Positions 27,718 to 36,135 of a stretch of DNA of 64,000 nt are shown here, piece after piece. A program made the translations under genes and the position numbers. The stretch lies in contig RAZB01000002.1 of the NCBI GenBank assembly GCA_003612515.1, positions 62,001-126,000 on the forward strand, written 5' to 3'. Below the pieces are notes generated by a model that saw only the letters and a list, made by a program, of their open reading frames with translations, searched no databases and had not been told where the DNA came from. Each line of letters opens with the position of its first letter. Within the stretch, counting starts at the first letter, position 1. This DNA comes from a bacterium D16-34 (lineage in GTDB: Bacteria > Actinomycetota > Coriobacteriia > Coriobacteriales > Eggerthellaceae).

Positions 27718-28269
27718 ATGGTGCAAGAATTAGCTGACATCGGTTTGCGTATACAAGGTCTGCGAGAGGCTTGTGATGTTTCGCAAGAAGAAATGGCTCA
27801 AGAGCTTGGCGTTGATCTTGCGACGTATCAAGAATGGGAAGCGACAGGTCAAGATGTGCCTATTTCTGCAATCTATCATATGGCGCATCACTTCGGTGTC
27901 GAGTTTACTGAGATATTGACAGGCACCGCCGCTAAGTTGGAAACATACCATGTAGTCAAAAATGGTGAAGGTCGCGAAGTTGATCGTTATCCTGGATATC
28001 ATTTTGAAGATTTGGCGTGGCGCTATACCGGAAAGATAATGCAACCGCTGCTTGTTGTGCTCGAGCCGAGCGTTGAGGCGGCGGAACTTGTGACACATAC
28101 CGGGCAAGAGTTTAATCTTGTTTTAGATGGGACGGTTGTTGTAACTTGGGGTGATAAAGAATTTGAACTGGAAGCAGGAGACTGCATCTACTTCAATCCT
28201 CAATACCCGCATGGGCAGCGCTGTAAAGGGGATAAACCAGCGCGCTTTGTAACAATTATTGCTGAATAA
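27718..28269 (+). CDS. XRE-family regulator with cupin domain (second copy)
   Basis: 183 residues. An XRE helix-turn-helix is at residues 8-65 (IQGLREACDVSQEEMAQELG) and a cupin at about 95-180 (THTGQEFNLVLDGTVVV, LEAGDCIYFNPQYPHGQ). It has the same design and size as the protein at 21756 but clearly different sequence, so it is an old paralogue. It lies 25 bp after the gamma subunit gene and 22 bp before the second acyl-CoA synthetase, hence in the same transcript as the oxidoreductase. Confidence 0.9.
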   Translation: MVQELADIGLRIQGLREACDVSQEEMAQELGVDLATYQEWEATGQDVPISAIYHMAHHFGVEFTEILTGTAAKLETYHVVKNGEGREVDRYPGYHFEDLAWRYTGKIMQPLLVVLEPSVEAAELVTHTGQEFNLVLDGTVVVTWGDKEFELEAGDCIYFNPQYPHGQRCKGDKPARFVTIIAE

Positions 28270-28291
28270 AGAGCGAGAAGGATAGTTGGTT

Positions 28292-29965
28292 GTGGATCAC
28301 GTATTAAAGCAATATTGCCCTCGTATTGAATTTGATTCGTATGAAGACTTTTTTGAAAACTTCCAGATAAATGTTCCAGAAGCTTTCAATTTTGGATTTG
28401 ATGTTATTGATGAATGGGCTCGAGTAGAGCCCGAAAAACTCGCTTTGGTGTGGTGTGATGATCATGATCAAGAAAAGATCATCACCTTTAAAGAGCTTTC
28501 ACGTCTCTCCAATCAGGCGGCGAACGCATTTCGCCGATTAGGTGTTGGTAAAGGGGATGTGGTGATGTGTATTCTGCGTCGTCGCTGGGAATATTGGGTT
28601 TGCGCAGTGGCGCTTTGTAAACTCGGCGCAACTATCATCCCTGCATCGTTGCAGCTTACCAAAAAGGATGTGATTTATCGCGCAAACAGCGCTGAGGTTA
28701 AAGTGGTGGTATGCGTAGATGATGACTATGTGTGCACCCAGGTAGAAGAGGCGCTTCCCGAGTCGCCTACCATTCGTGAGAAGATTTTGGTGGCGGGGCA
28801 TCGCGATGGTTGGATAGATTTTGCTGACCTTATCAAAGACGAATCGGATGAATTTGAGCGCCCCTGTGGTGAAGAGGGTGTAACAAGCAAAGATATCATG
28901 CTTATGTACTTTACCAGCGGAACAACTGGTAACCCAAAAGCAGTAGAGCATAATTTCGCTCACCCGCTCGGTCATATCATTACCGCTAAATATTGGCAGC
29001 AGGTGCAAGAGAATAAGCTGCATATGTCGGTAACTGATTCTGGCTGGGCAAAATTTGGCTGGGGTAAGATCTATGGCCAGTGGATTGCAGGTGCAACCAT
29101 TTTTGCTTATGACATGGATAAATTTGTTCCAACGAAGCTGCTTCAAAAGATTCAAGACTATAAGCTGACAACCTTTTGCGCACCTCCAACCATGTATCGT
29201 TTCATGTTGCAAGAAGACGTGGCATCATATGATCTTTCGAGCGTGGAAAACTTCGCTACTGCTGGCGAGCCGCTTAATGCTGAGGTCACGCTTGCATGGG
29301 AGCGCTTGACGGGTAAGAAAATTCGCGAAGGTTTTGGTCAGACAGAAGGGCCGGTGCTTTTGGCGACTTTCCCTTGGATTGAGCCTCGACCAGGTTCTAT
29401 GGGAAAACCGTCTCCCTTGCTCAATATCAAGTTGCTTGATGAGGTCGGCGAGGAAGTAGCTGATGGTGAAGAGGGCGCAATTTGTGTAACAGGGCTTAAG
29501 GAAGCATACCCACCGGGTCTTTTTGTAGGCTACTATCACGATGATGAAAAGACGCGTGAAGCAGTTGGTGGCAATTACTACAACTTGCACGATATGGCAT
29601 GGCGCGATTCAGATGGATATTGCTTTTTCGTAGGACGCAATGACGATGTTATCAAGTGCTCGGGTTACCGTATTGGACCTTTTGAGGTAGAGAGTGCTTT
29701 GGTGGAACATCCAGCTGTTGTTGAATGTGCGGTCACCGCGGCACCTGATCCGATTCGCGGTAAGGTTGTTAAAGCCACTGTCGTTTTGGCGCGTGGTTGG
29801 GAGCCATCAGATGAACTGGTGAAAGAGCTTCAAAACCACGTGAAGAAGACAACGGCGCCTTACAAATATCCTCGCATCGTGGAATTTGTAGACGAGCTTC
29901 CCAAAACCATTGGTGGCAAGATAAAGCGAAAGCTTATTCGACAAACAGACGGCATTAAAGAATAA
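28292..29965 (+). CDS. AMP-forming acyl-CoA synthetase, second copy
   Basis: 557 residues from GTG at 28292, with GAAGGA at 28277-28282 nine bases upstream; TTG at 28286 is in frame but too close to that site. Motifs: P-loop YFTSGTTGNPKAV, GFGQTEGP, the hinge NDDVIKCSGYRIGPFEVES, and the lysine region TIGGKIKRK. It is paralogous to the enzyme at 22438; the two share the NFGFDVID/NFGYDVVD region near the N-terminus. It probably handles another acid derived from the same 2-oxoacid pathway. A terminator at 30017 closes the cluster. Confidence 0.92.
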   Translation: MDHVLKQYCPRIEFDSYEDFFENFQINVPEAFNFGFDVIDEWARVEPEKLALVWCDDHDQEKIITFKELSRLSNQAANAFRRLGVGKGDVVMCILRRRWEYWVCAVALCKLGATIIPASLQLTKKDVIYRANSAEVKVVVCVDDDYVCTQVEEALPESPTIREKILVAGHRDGWIDFADLIKDESDEFERPCGEEGVTSKDIMLMYFTSGTTGNPKAVEHNFAHPLGHIITAKYWQQVQENKLHMSVTDSGWAKFGWGKIYGQWIAGATIFAYDMDKFVPTKLLQKIQDYKLTTFCAPPTMYRFMLQEDVASYDLSSVENFATAGEPLNAEVTLAWERLTGKKIREGFGQTEGPVLLATFPWIEPRPGSMGKPSPLLNIKLLDEVGEEVADGEEGAICVTGLKEAYPPGLFVGYYHDDEKTREAVGGNYYNLHDMAWRDSDGYCFFVGRNDDVIKCSGYRIGPFEVESALVEHPAVVECAVTAAPDPIRGKVVKATVVLARGWEPSDELVKELQNHVKKTTAPYKYPRIVEFVDELPKTIGGKIKRKLIRQTDGIKE

Positions 29966-30016
29966 AACACTTACCTGAGTTTACTGATACAAGTTGCCAT
30001 CTCCGAGTTTTTAGGT

Positions 30017-30061
30017 AATGCATCTCATACTGCAAGATCGCAGCTGAGATGCATTATTTTA
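30017..30061 (+). terminator. Terminator after the acyl-CoA synthetase
   Basis: AATGCATCTCA (30017-30027) pairs with TGAGATGCATT (30045-30055), an 11-bp stem. CTGC/GCAG inside the loop extends it. ATTTTATT follows. Confidence 0.8.
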
Positions 30062-30106
30062 TTGATTGCACCTCACCAAAACTTAGCTGGTAGCTAATGC
30101 ATTCGA

Positions 30107-30161
30107 ATCCTCTCTTCTTTAGCATTTCTCCTGCTTTAACTTTATTGTTTTAAGAGAGGAT
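30107..30161 (+). promoter_or_regulatory. Inverted repeat burying the ribosome-binding site of the 30169 gene
   Basis: ATCCTCTCTT (30107-30116) is the exact complement of AAGAGAGGAT (30152-30161). The right arm contains the ribosome-binding site GAGAGGA, eight bases before ATG 30169. Folding (35-nt loop) would block translation. Confidence 0.55.
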
Positions 30162-30168
30162 GTAAGAA

Positions 30169-30990
30169 ATGGATCAACAACCACAAAATCTAAATTATGC
30201 TGCTTCGCAGCCTGTAAAAGCATCATCCACATCTGGTATGGCAATTACCTCGCTTGTTTTGGGCATTTTGGCAATTGTGTCTTCTTGGATGCCTATTGTG
30301 AACAACTTTTCAATGGTGCTTGCCGTTTTAGGCGTCGTGTTTGCAATTATTGGGCTTGTTGGTATTCGTAAGGGAAAGAAAAAGGGACAAGGCCTGGCTA
30401 TTGCTGGTCTCGTGTTGGGAATTTTGTCGGGGATTATTGTTCTTGCCACACAAGGTCTTTATGGTGCTGCTATAGATGCTGCACGCGAAGAAATAAATCC
30501 TTCTATTGCAGCAACTTCAAATGTTGCAACCTCAGATAATGCTTCAAGTGACACAAATGGAGACAGTAATAGTGATTCATCGAGCGATAGCTCTGCTGAT
30601 AACGCTCAAGAAGAGGCGCCAGATTATAGTAACCTTTCGCTTGGTGAATCAATCGAACTCACTGATGGCAGTGTGATTACCGTAAATTCGGTTGAGAGTG
30701 GCTTAACGAATTATGATGATTCGCCTGTAACAGGTGTATCGGTTACATATACCAATAATGGAAGCAAAGAAGTTTCTTTCAATCCGTATGATTGGAAAGC
30801 GCAAGATGCTCAAGGTGCCCAGTATAGCCAAGGTTATTATTCTGAGGCTGACAACGCATTATCGTCTGGTACGCTTGCACCTGGTGGAACTGTTACGGGT
30901 AATGTATATTTTGACGGGGATATCACAAAAGTTTTATATTACTCAAATATGTTTAACGACAGTGCAACTGCAGGTTGGGTTGTCGAATAA
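30169..30990 (+). CDS. DUF4190/DUF4352-type membrane protein
   Basis: 273 residues. Two hydrophobic segments at about residues 24-45 and 75-95 surround a short Lys/Gly-rich turn (GIRKGKKKGQG), typical of DUF4190. Residues 115-150 are a Ser/Asp/Asn-rich linker. Residues 155-273 form a beta-rich domain with LTDGSVITVNSVE and SVTYTNNGSKEVSFNPYDW, fitting DUF4352/telokin-like immunoglobulin folds found outside the membrane in Gram-positives. Function unknown. Its ribosome-binding site lies in an inverted repeat (30107-30161). It is set off by a terminator upstream; the HTH-kinase pair follows after 56 bp. Confidence 0.8.
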   Translation: MDQQPQNLNYAASQPVKASSTSGMAITSLVLGILAIVSSWMPIVNNFSMVLAVLGVVFAIIGLVGIRKGKKKGQGLAIAGLVLGILSGIIVLATQGLYGAAIDAAREEINPSIAATSNVATSDNASSDTNGDSNSDSSSDSSADNAQEEAPDYSNLSLGESIELTDGSVITVNSVESGLTNYDDSPVTGVSVTYTNNGSKEVSFNPYDWKAQDAQGAQYSQGYYSEADNALSSGTLAPGGTVTGNVYFDGDITKVLYYSNMFNDSATAGWVVE

Positions 30991-31046
30991 TGAGGCTTAT
31001 CCTAAATTTTGGTTGCGATAGACACTTTACTTTTTAGTGTATTGTC

Positions 31047-31508
31047 GTGTTGTCAACAGGGAGTAATAAAAGAAGAAAGAAGCGTCGGGTGCCAGAACCT
31101 TTAACAGAAGATTTATTGAACGAGCTGTTAGCTTCCGGTAGCCCGACGGCTTTCTTTGATGATCATCGACTTATAAAGCAAACGCTATCTGAGTATCTTC
31201 AAGAGCTGTTGGACGAGCATCATCTAAGGCGTGTAGATGTTATTCGTGCGGCTGGTCTAAACGAAACGTTCGGATATCAGATTTTCATGGGTAAGCGCGG
31301 TGCTTCGCGAGACAAAATTTTGCAAATCGCATTCGCTATGGGGCTGACACTACGAGAGTGTAATCGTGTTCTTAAGCTTGCAGGCGCCAATGAGTTGTAT
31401 TGTAAAAATAAGCGTGATGCCATTATTATCTTTTGTCTTGATAAAGGGTATTCGCTTCAAAAGACTGACGAAGAGCTCTATCGCTTTAACGAAGCAACCA
31501 TTTCCTAA
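31047..31508 (+). CDS. Helix-turn-helix protein paired with Ser/Thr kinase
   Basis: 153 residues from GTG at 31047. The N-terminal 14 residues are very basic (NKRRKKRR). Residues about 45-110 have a lambda-repressor/XRE-like fold: LSEYLQELLDEHHLRRVDVIR, then AGLNETFGYQIFMGKRGASRDKILQIAFAMGL (given in part). The last 40 residues are alpha-helical. No typical Shine-Dalgarno lies before the GTG, and a possible -10 (TAGTGT, 31035-31040) is seven bases upstream, so the mRNA may be leaderless. An alternative start is GTG at 31089. The kinase gene begins 24 bp downstream. Target is unknown. Confidence 0.75.
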   Translation: MLSTGSNKRRKKRRVPEPLTEDLLNELLASGSPTAFFDDHRLIKQTLSEYLQELLDEHHLRRVDVIRAAGLNETFGYQIFMGKRGASRDKILQIAFAMGLTLRECNRVLKLAGANELYCKNKRDAIIIFCLDKGYSLQKTDEELYRFNEATIS

Positions 31509-31532
31509 TTTGTTTGGTATCATTGTTTCATT

Positions 31533-32720
31533 ATGCCTGATGAACTCTCTGAACATCTTGATGCCTTACAACGTGATGATTGTTATCGCGTATTGTCGGT
31601 ATTAAAAAGTTCACCTTTAGAGACTACCGAATTGGTGGTCTTCGAAGGAAAGAATGGTTCAGAAACCGGCCCTTATATTCGCAAAATATTCCAGCGTGAT
31701 ACCGGGGTAGGAAGCGCCTATGAAATCATCTATCAGGCTCAACAGCTTGGTAGGCGGTTTTTGTACTTGCCTTATATAAGTGATTGTTATAATGCGGGCG
31801 ATAAAACAGTAGTAATCAGTGAATATCTCAACGGCGAGACGCTTCATGATGTTATTTATCGATGCGACCCGTCAGTTTCGCTTGCTGTAGATGTCTTTCC
31901 TCGGCTCTGTGATGCGGTTTTAGAGTTGCACGAAGGATTCGACAGCCCTTTAATTCATCGAGATCTCAAACCAAGTAATATAATTCTGTCTAAGAATAGC
32001 CTTGGGCTGATTGATTTTGGTATTACGCGTCTTTATAAAGATGATTCAAGTGAAGATACTCATCAGTTTGGGACAAAAGGATATGCTCCTCCTGAGCAAT
32101 TTGGTTTTGGGCAAACCGATATTCGCTCAGATGTTTATGCGCTTGGATGGGTTTTGTGGTTCTGTCTCACAGAGCAAAATCCATCCCATCACATTAGGTT
32201 GGAGGGGTATCAAGATTCACGCGTCCCTGAACCATTCCGAAAGATAATATCGCGTGCTACAGCACTCAACCCCTCTGATCGATATGCAAATGTTCGTGAA
32301 CTAAAAGAGGCATTTGTGGCTGCAACGAGAAAAGTGGTCAATGTTGATACGCCACTTGCACCAGACAAGCAAAGCTCAAAGCTTGATCAGCTCAGTAAGA
32401 TCTCACCATTTGGTTATGTTCAGACAGTCTTGATGATACTTTTGGCCGTTCTCTTTTTCGCGGTTTCGCTTTCCGATGCAATCAATCCCGAATTCGATAA
32501 TCAAAACTACAATTATCCGCTCTGGGTGCGAGTCGTTGAGAACCTCATTATTGTGATGTTTTTCTTTTTCCCGTTGTTTTATATGGGGTGCTCTCATAAG
32601 CTGCTGGCAGTTTTTATTCCGTTTGAGAAAAAAATAACATGGCCACAAAGGATTATTGGTTTTGTTGTGGGATTTGTACTGTGTATCATCTTGTTTATGA
32701 TCCTGAGCAACTTTACTTAA
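31533..32720 (+). CDS. Membrane-anchored serine/threonine protein kinase
   Basis: 395 residues. Kinase motifs: YIRKIF (ATP lysine), IHRDLKPSNIIL near 137-148 (catalytic loop), LIDFGITRLY near 158-167 (DFG), FGTKGYAPPEQFG (P+1), and SDVYALGWVLWFC. A clear Gly-rich loop is not seen. After residue 275 come three hydrophobic segments at about 292-312, 331-356 and 370-392, with no PASTA repeats. It is a Hanks-type kinase whose C-terminus is in the membrane. It sits with the HTH protein upstream, which may be its substrate; the pair looks like a regulator-kinase unit. Substrate unproven. Confidence 0.88.
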   Translation: MPDELSEHLDALQRDDCYRVLSVLKSSPLETTELVVFEGKNGSETGPYIRKIFQRDTGVGSAYEIIYQAQQLGRRFLYLPYISDCYNAGDKTVVISEYLNGETLHDVIYRCDPSVSLAVDVFPRLCDAVLELHEGFDSPLIHRDLKPSNIILSKNSLGLIDFGITRLYKDDSSEDTHQFGTKGYAPPEQFGFGQTDIRSDVYALGWVLWFCLTEQNPSHHIRLEGYQDSRVPEPFRKIISRATALNPSDRYANVRELKEAFVAATRKVVNVDTPLAPDKQSSKLDQLSKISPFGYVQTVLMILLAVLFFAVSLSDAINPEFDNQNYNYPLWVRVVENLIIVMFFFFPLFYMGCSHKLLAVFIPFEKKITWPQRIIGFVVGFVLCIILFMILSNFT

Positions 32721-32761
32721 ACGAATAGCACGCAGAGTTTTTAAAGTGCTTTATGCGGTGC

Positions 32762-32767
32762 TAGAAT
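32762..32767 (+). promoter_or_regulatory. Candidate extended -10 promoter for the 32821 operon
   Basis: TGCTAGAAT (extended -10 TG-n-TAGAAT) lies 54-62 bp before the ATG at 32821. No clear -35 box is required with an extended -10. Confidence 0.4.
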
Positions 32768-32820
32768 CGCTCATGTAATAACGCTCGTTTGCTTAAATGA
32801 TCAGGCAAGGAGATGTTTTC

Positions 32821-34245
32821 ATGAGTATTCTTGCAGCTTATGTAGTTCCTCATCCTCCGCTCATAATACCAAGCGTTGGTAAGGGTCAAGAGAAAGCAAT
32901 TGCTCAAACAATACACGCTTATCAAGCCATAGCCCAGCGCTGTGCAAATCACTGTCCTGAAACAGTCGTAGTGGTGTCGCCCCATGCGCCGGCTTATGCC
33001 GATTGTTTTTGTGTGTCAACAGAACCAGAGCTTGAAGGCTCAATGACACAATTTGGAGCTCCTCAGACTACATTATCTGAGAAAAACGACTTGAATTTTG
33101 TTCAAGCGCTCGCTTCGGCTGCGGCTCAAGAAAGAGTGCCATTGGTTGGAAGTACGAAAAATCAATCATCGCTTGATCATGCTACTTTTATTCCACTTTG
33201 GTATTTAGAGCAAGCAGGTTGCAAGGCTTCAGTGGTAAGCATAGGCCTATCTGGTCTTTCGAGTGAAGAGCACAAGCGCTTAGGTGAGCTTATTGCCAAA
33301 ACAGCCACGCAACTGAATCGCAGGGTGGTGCTTATTGCCAGCGGTGATTTGTCGCATAAACTAAAAGCGGATGGTCCGTATGGTTTAGCTCCTGAAGGAG
33401 AGGTATTTGACCGCGAGATTACGCATATATTTGACTCAGGTGATTTAGCCGGACTCTTTGGTTTTGACGCGACGTTTTTGCATAAAGCAGCTGAGTGCGG
33501 TTTAGGGTCGTTTCAAATAATGGCGGGAGCGCTTGATAAGATTCCTTGTACTCATGAGCTTATGAGTTATGAGGGTTCATTTGGTGTAGGGTATGCAACA
33601 GCTGCTTTTGAATCTTTAGAATCTCCGAATAATGCTCCACTTGATAGGCAGGCTTACATAAGAAAGATAAATAATGCAGGTATCGCGCACCTGAAAATAG
33701 ATCCTTATGTGAGGCTTGCAAGGTACGCGGTCGAACAATTCGTTACTGCTGGAAACATGCCATCTCTTTTGCAAGATTTGCCTTTGGAGCTAAGAGAAAA
33801 GCAAGCCGGTGTTTTCGTATCTCTGCACAAATTTGGTCAGCTGCGTGGATGTATTGGAACCATATCACCAGTCACAGGTTGCGTAGGTGAAGAGGTAATC
33901 CGCAATGCAATATCTGCAGCAACACAAGATCCACGATTTGAGGCAGTAAGACCCTCTGAGCTTGATGATCTGACGTATTCGGTTGATGTGCTCTATCCAC
34001 CTATGCCGATAGCGTCCGCATCTGAGCTCGATCCTAAAAAATATGGTGTCATTGTTACTAAAGGTTTCAGACGAGGGCTTTTGCTTCCAAATCTCGAAGG
34101 TGTCGAAACAGTTGAGCAGCAACTAGCCATTGCCAAGCAAAAAGCTGGTATTGATAGTGGTGACACAGATGTTGAGCTTGAACGCTTTGAGGTTGTTCGT
34201 CATGATCGGGGAGGGCAGTCGCGCAACGAAAGTAAGCGTTCATGA
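32821..34245 (+). CDS. AmmeMemoRadiSam system protein: MEMO (B) fused to AMMECR1 (A)
   Basis: 474 residues from ATG at 32821, with AAGGAG at 32806-32811. Residues 1-270 are a MEMO/class III extradiol dioxygenase-like (LigB) domain: VVPHPPLIIPSVGKG, VVVVSPHAPAYAD, VVLIASGDLSHKL. Residues about 285-470 are an AMMECR1 domain: GVFVSLHKFGQLRGCIGTI and SAATQDPRFEAV, VIVTKGFRRGLLLP. In many genomes these are separate genes; here they form one chain. With the radical SAM gene that overlaps by four bases they form the AmmeMemoRadiSam trio, a widespread system of unknown biochemical function. Confidence 0.9.
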   Translation: MSILAAYVVPHPPLIIPSVGKGQEKAIAQTIHAYQAIAQRCANHCPETVVVVSPHAPAYADCFCVSTEPELEGSMTQFGAPQTTLSEKNDLNFVQALASAAAQERVPLVGSTKNQSSLDHATFIPLWYLEQAGCKASVVSIGLSGLSSEEHKRLGELIAKTATQLNRRVVLIASGDLSHKLKADGPYGLAPEGEVFDREITHIFDSGDLAGLFGFDATFLHKAAECGLGSFQIMAGALDKIPCTHELMSYEGSFGVGYATAAFESLESPNNAPLDRQAYIRKINNAGIAHLKIDPYVRLARYAVEQFVTAGNMPSLLQDLPLELREKQAGVFVSLHKFGQLRGCIGTISPVTGCVGEEVIRNAISAATQDPRFEAVRPSELDDLTYSVDVLYPPMPIASASELDPKKYGVIVTKGFRRGLLLPNLEGVETVEQQLAIAKQKAGIDSGDTDVELERFEVVRHDRGGQSRNESKRS

Positions 34246-35105
34246 TGGATGCGAATTATAAACCTGTAACCTGTCCTGTGTGTCCCCATGCTTGCGTGCT
34301 TTTTGAAGGTTGCCATGGCATATGCAAGGCGCGAGTTGCACGCGGCGGCTCTGTCGTTGATGAAAACTATGGGCGTGTGACTTCGCTCAACCTTGATCCT
34401 ATTGAAAAGAAGCCACTAGCGTTTTGGAATCCGGGAAGCTGGGTTTTGTCGGTGGGAAGTTATGGATGCAATATGCATTGCCCATTTTGTCAAAATGCAT
34501 CCATTGCTTGCGCGAATGCCGAAGAGGCGCATTGGAATTATGTTGAGCCAGAAGCGCTTGTTCGCTTTGCGGGAAAAGTGCGCGATACGCATGATTTTCG
34601 TCATGCTATTGGCATTGCTTATACCTATAACGAACCTCTCATTGGATATGAGTATGTTCGCGATGTTTCAAAACTTGCTCACGAGGCGGGTCTTTACAAT
34701 GTGTTAGTACGTAATGGCATGGCTAATTTTGAAATAATCGACGAACTTTTGCCGCTTATTGATGCTGCAAATATAGACCTAAAAGGTTTTAGCCAGGATT
34801 TCTATAATGTGGTCGGTGGCGATTTTGATTGCGTAAAGAGAACAATAGAGCTGTTTGCTGCTTTTCCGAAAACTCATCTTGAAGTCACGACGCTGGTAAT
34901 TCCTGGGTTAAACGATATGCCCGAAGAGATTGATAAGATGTCTCAATGGATTGCCTCGCTTGACCCATCGATCCCGTATCATCTGACACGTTTTTTCCCA
35001 ACGCATTGTATGACCGATAGGCAAGCTACATCAATTGCTTGTATGCATGAGTTGAAAGCAGTTGCCGAGCGCCATCTTTCACGCGTTGTTTTAGGAAACG
35101 TTTAG
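34242..35105 (+). CDS. amrS: AmmeMemoRadiSam system radical SAM enzyme
   Basis: 287 residues, ATG at 34242 overlapping the previous stop by four bases (ATGA). The radical SAM cluster is GCNMHCPFCQN (Cys-x3-Cys-x2-Cys) near residues 76-86. An N-terminal extra Cys group, CPVCPHACVLFEGCHGIC, is typical of this family and of PflA-like activases, with which it is often confused. NIDLKGFSQDFY in the middle is part of the TIM barrel. It should cleave SAM to start a radical reaction on an unknown substrate together with the MEMO-AMMECR1 protein. Confidence 0.9.
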   Translation: MMDANYKPVTCPVCPHACVLFEGCHGICKARVARGGSVVDENYGRVTSLNLDPIEKKPLAFWNPGSWVLSVGSYGCNMHCPFCQNASIACANAEEAHWNYVEPEALVRFAGKVRDTHDFRHAIGIAYTYNEPLIGYEYVRDVSKLAHEAGLYNVLVRNGMANFEIIDELLPLIDAANIDLKGFSQDFYNVVGGDFDCVKRTIELFAAFPKTHLEVTTLVIPGLNDMPEEIDKMSQWIASLDPSIPYHLTRFFPTHCMTDRQATSIACMHELKAVAERHLSRVVLGNV

Positions 35106-35154
35106 TACAATAAAGGACGCCTTGTAAGCATATCAACAGATAAGGTTAAGCTGT

Positions 35155-35985
35155 ATGTCTTTAACACCCCAAGAGCTTAGTGTACTACGCCCTGATGAGT
35201 TGACGCCGGTTGAGGTTGAAGCAAAGGTTGAAGCCCTCTCTCAAACAAAAGCCACGCTTCCTTTTGCGAAATGTTTTGTGCTAGCAATGCTCTCAGGTGC
35301 TTTTATTGCATTCGGTGCTCTCTTTTTCTGTGTCTTTTTAGGGGATCCTACTTTGCCGTTTGGGGTGCAACGCGTCGTTGGCGGCATCTGCTTTTGTCTG
35401 GGTCTTGTTTTGGTATTGTGCTGCGGAGCCGAACTATTCACCGGAAACATATTAATGATTTGCGGAAAGGCATCTAAGCGCATTTCGTGGAGTGGATTAT
35501 TTCGTAATTGGTCAATTGTGTGGCTTGGTAATTTATGTGGTTCACTTTTGGCTGTTGCAATTATTGTGCTTGCACAGATACCTGCTCTCAATGGAGGAGA
35601 GGTTGCTGCTGCAATGGTAAATATTGCAGCTGGAAAAATTGTTTTGGAGCCAGTACCTTTATTTTTCAAGGCGGTTCTTTGTAACATTTTTGTTTGCTTG
35701 GCAGTCTGGATTGGGTTTTCTGCTCGTACGGTAGTTGATAAGGTTATCGGCATCTTGCTTCCCATATCTGCCTTTGTTGCGTGTGGCTTTGAACACTGTG
35801 TGGCCAACATGTTCTTTTTGCCTATGGGATTAATTCAAAATCTTCAAGGTGTTGGTGTGCCCGGAGTTATCACTTTTGAGGGGCTGGTTTACAACATTAT
35901 CTTGGCGACTATTGGAAATATTGTTGGTGGCGTCATCGTTGGTATTGCTTATTGGTTTGTTTATGCCAAGAAGGATGAAAGTTAA
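35155..35985 (+). CDS. Formate/nitrite transporter (FNT) family channel
   Basis: 276 residues with six hydrophobic segments. The FNT signatures are CGAELFTGNILMI near 107-119 and the second half-repeat GFEHCVANMF near 216-225. The fold moves formate, nitrite or hydrosulfide across the cytoplasmic membrane. It lies 49 bp after the radical SAM gene and is possibly in the same transcript; an anaerobic fermenter would use it for formate. Substrate unproven. Confidence 0.9.
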   Translation: MSLTPQELSVLRPDELTPVEVEAKVEALSQTKATLPFAKCFVLAMLSGAFIAFGALFFCVFLGDPTLPFGVQRVVGGICFCLGLVLVLCCGAELFTGNILMICGKASKRISWSGLFRNWSIVWLGNLCGSLLAVAIIVLAQIPALNGGEVAAAMVNIAAGKIVLEPVPLFFKAVLCNIFVCLAVWIGFSARTVVDKVIGILLPISAFVACGFEHCVANMFFLPMGLIQNLQGVGVPGVITFEGLVYNIILATIGNIVGGVIVGIAYWFVYAKKDES

Positions 35986-36056
35986 TTTAAGTGTTCAAGT
36001 ACTTATGTGTGGGCTACCAGTATCAATAATGCGCATGATTCATTTTCGAATATAAA

Positions 36057-36084
36057 TTGTGCCGAAATTTGCAAAAAGTATAAT
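36057..36084 (+). promoter_or_regulatory. pyrR: Promoter of the pyr operon
   Basis: TTGTGC (36057-36062), a 16-bp spacer, and TATAAT (36079-36084). A second -10-like box, TATACT, is at 36113-36118 but has no clear -35. Either would give a leader of about 170-210 nt that contains the PyrR attenuator. Confidence 0.6.
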
Positions 36085-36135
36085 TTCTTATAGCTTTTTA
36101 GTCAGTTTTGCGTATACTTATCACAGTCTTTAAAA

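Noticed and set aside
28538-29212. 224-codon minus-strand frame inside the second acyl-CoA synthetase
   Set aside because: Antisense shadow of a gene with all adenylate-forming motifs; no start signal.
34242-35105. Pyruvate formate-lyase activating enzyme
   Set aside because: No formate lyase gene is adjacent, and the N-terminal Cys group together with the fused MEMO-AMMECR1 partner points to AmmeMemoRadiSam.
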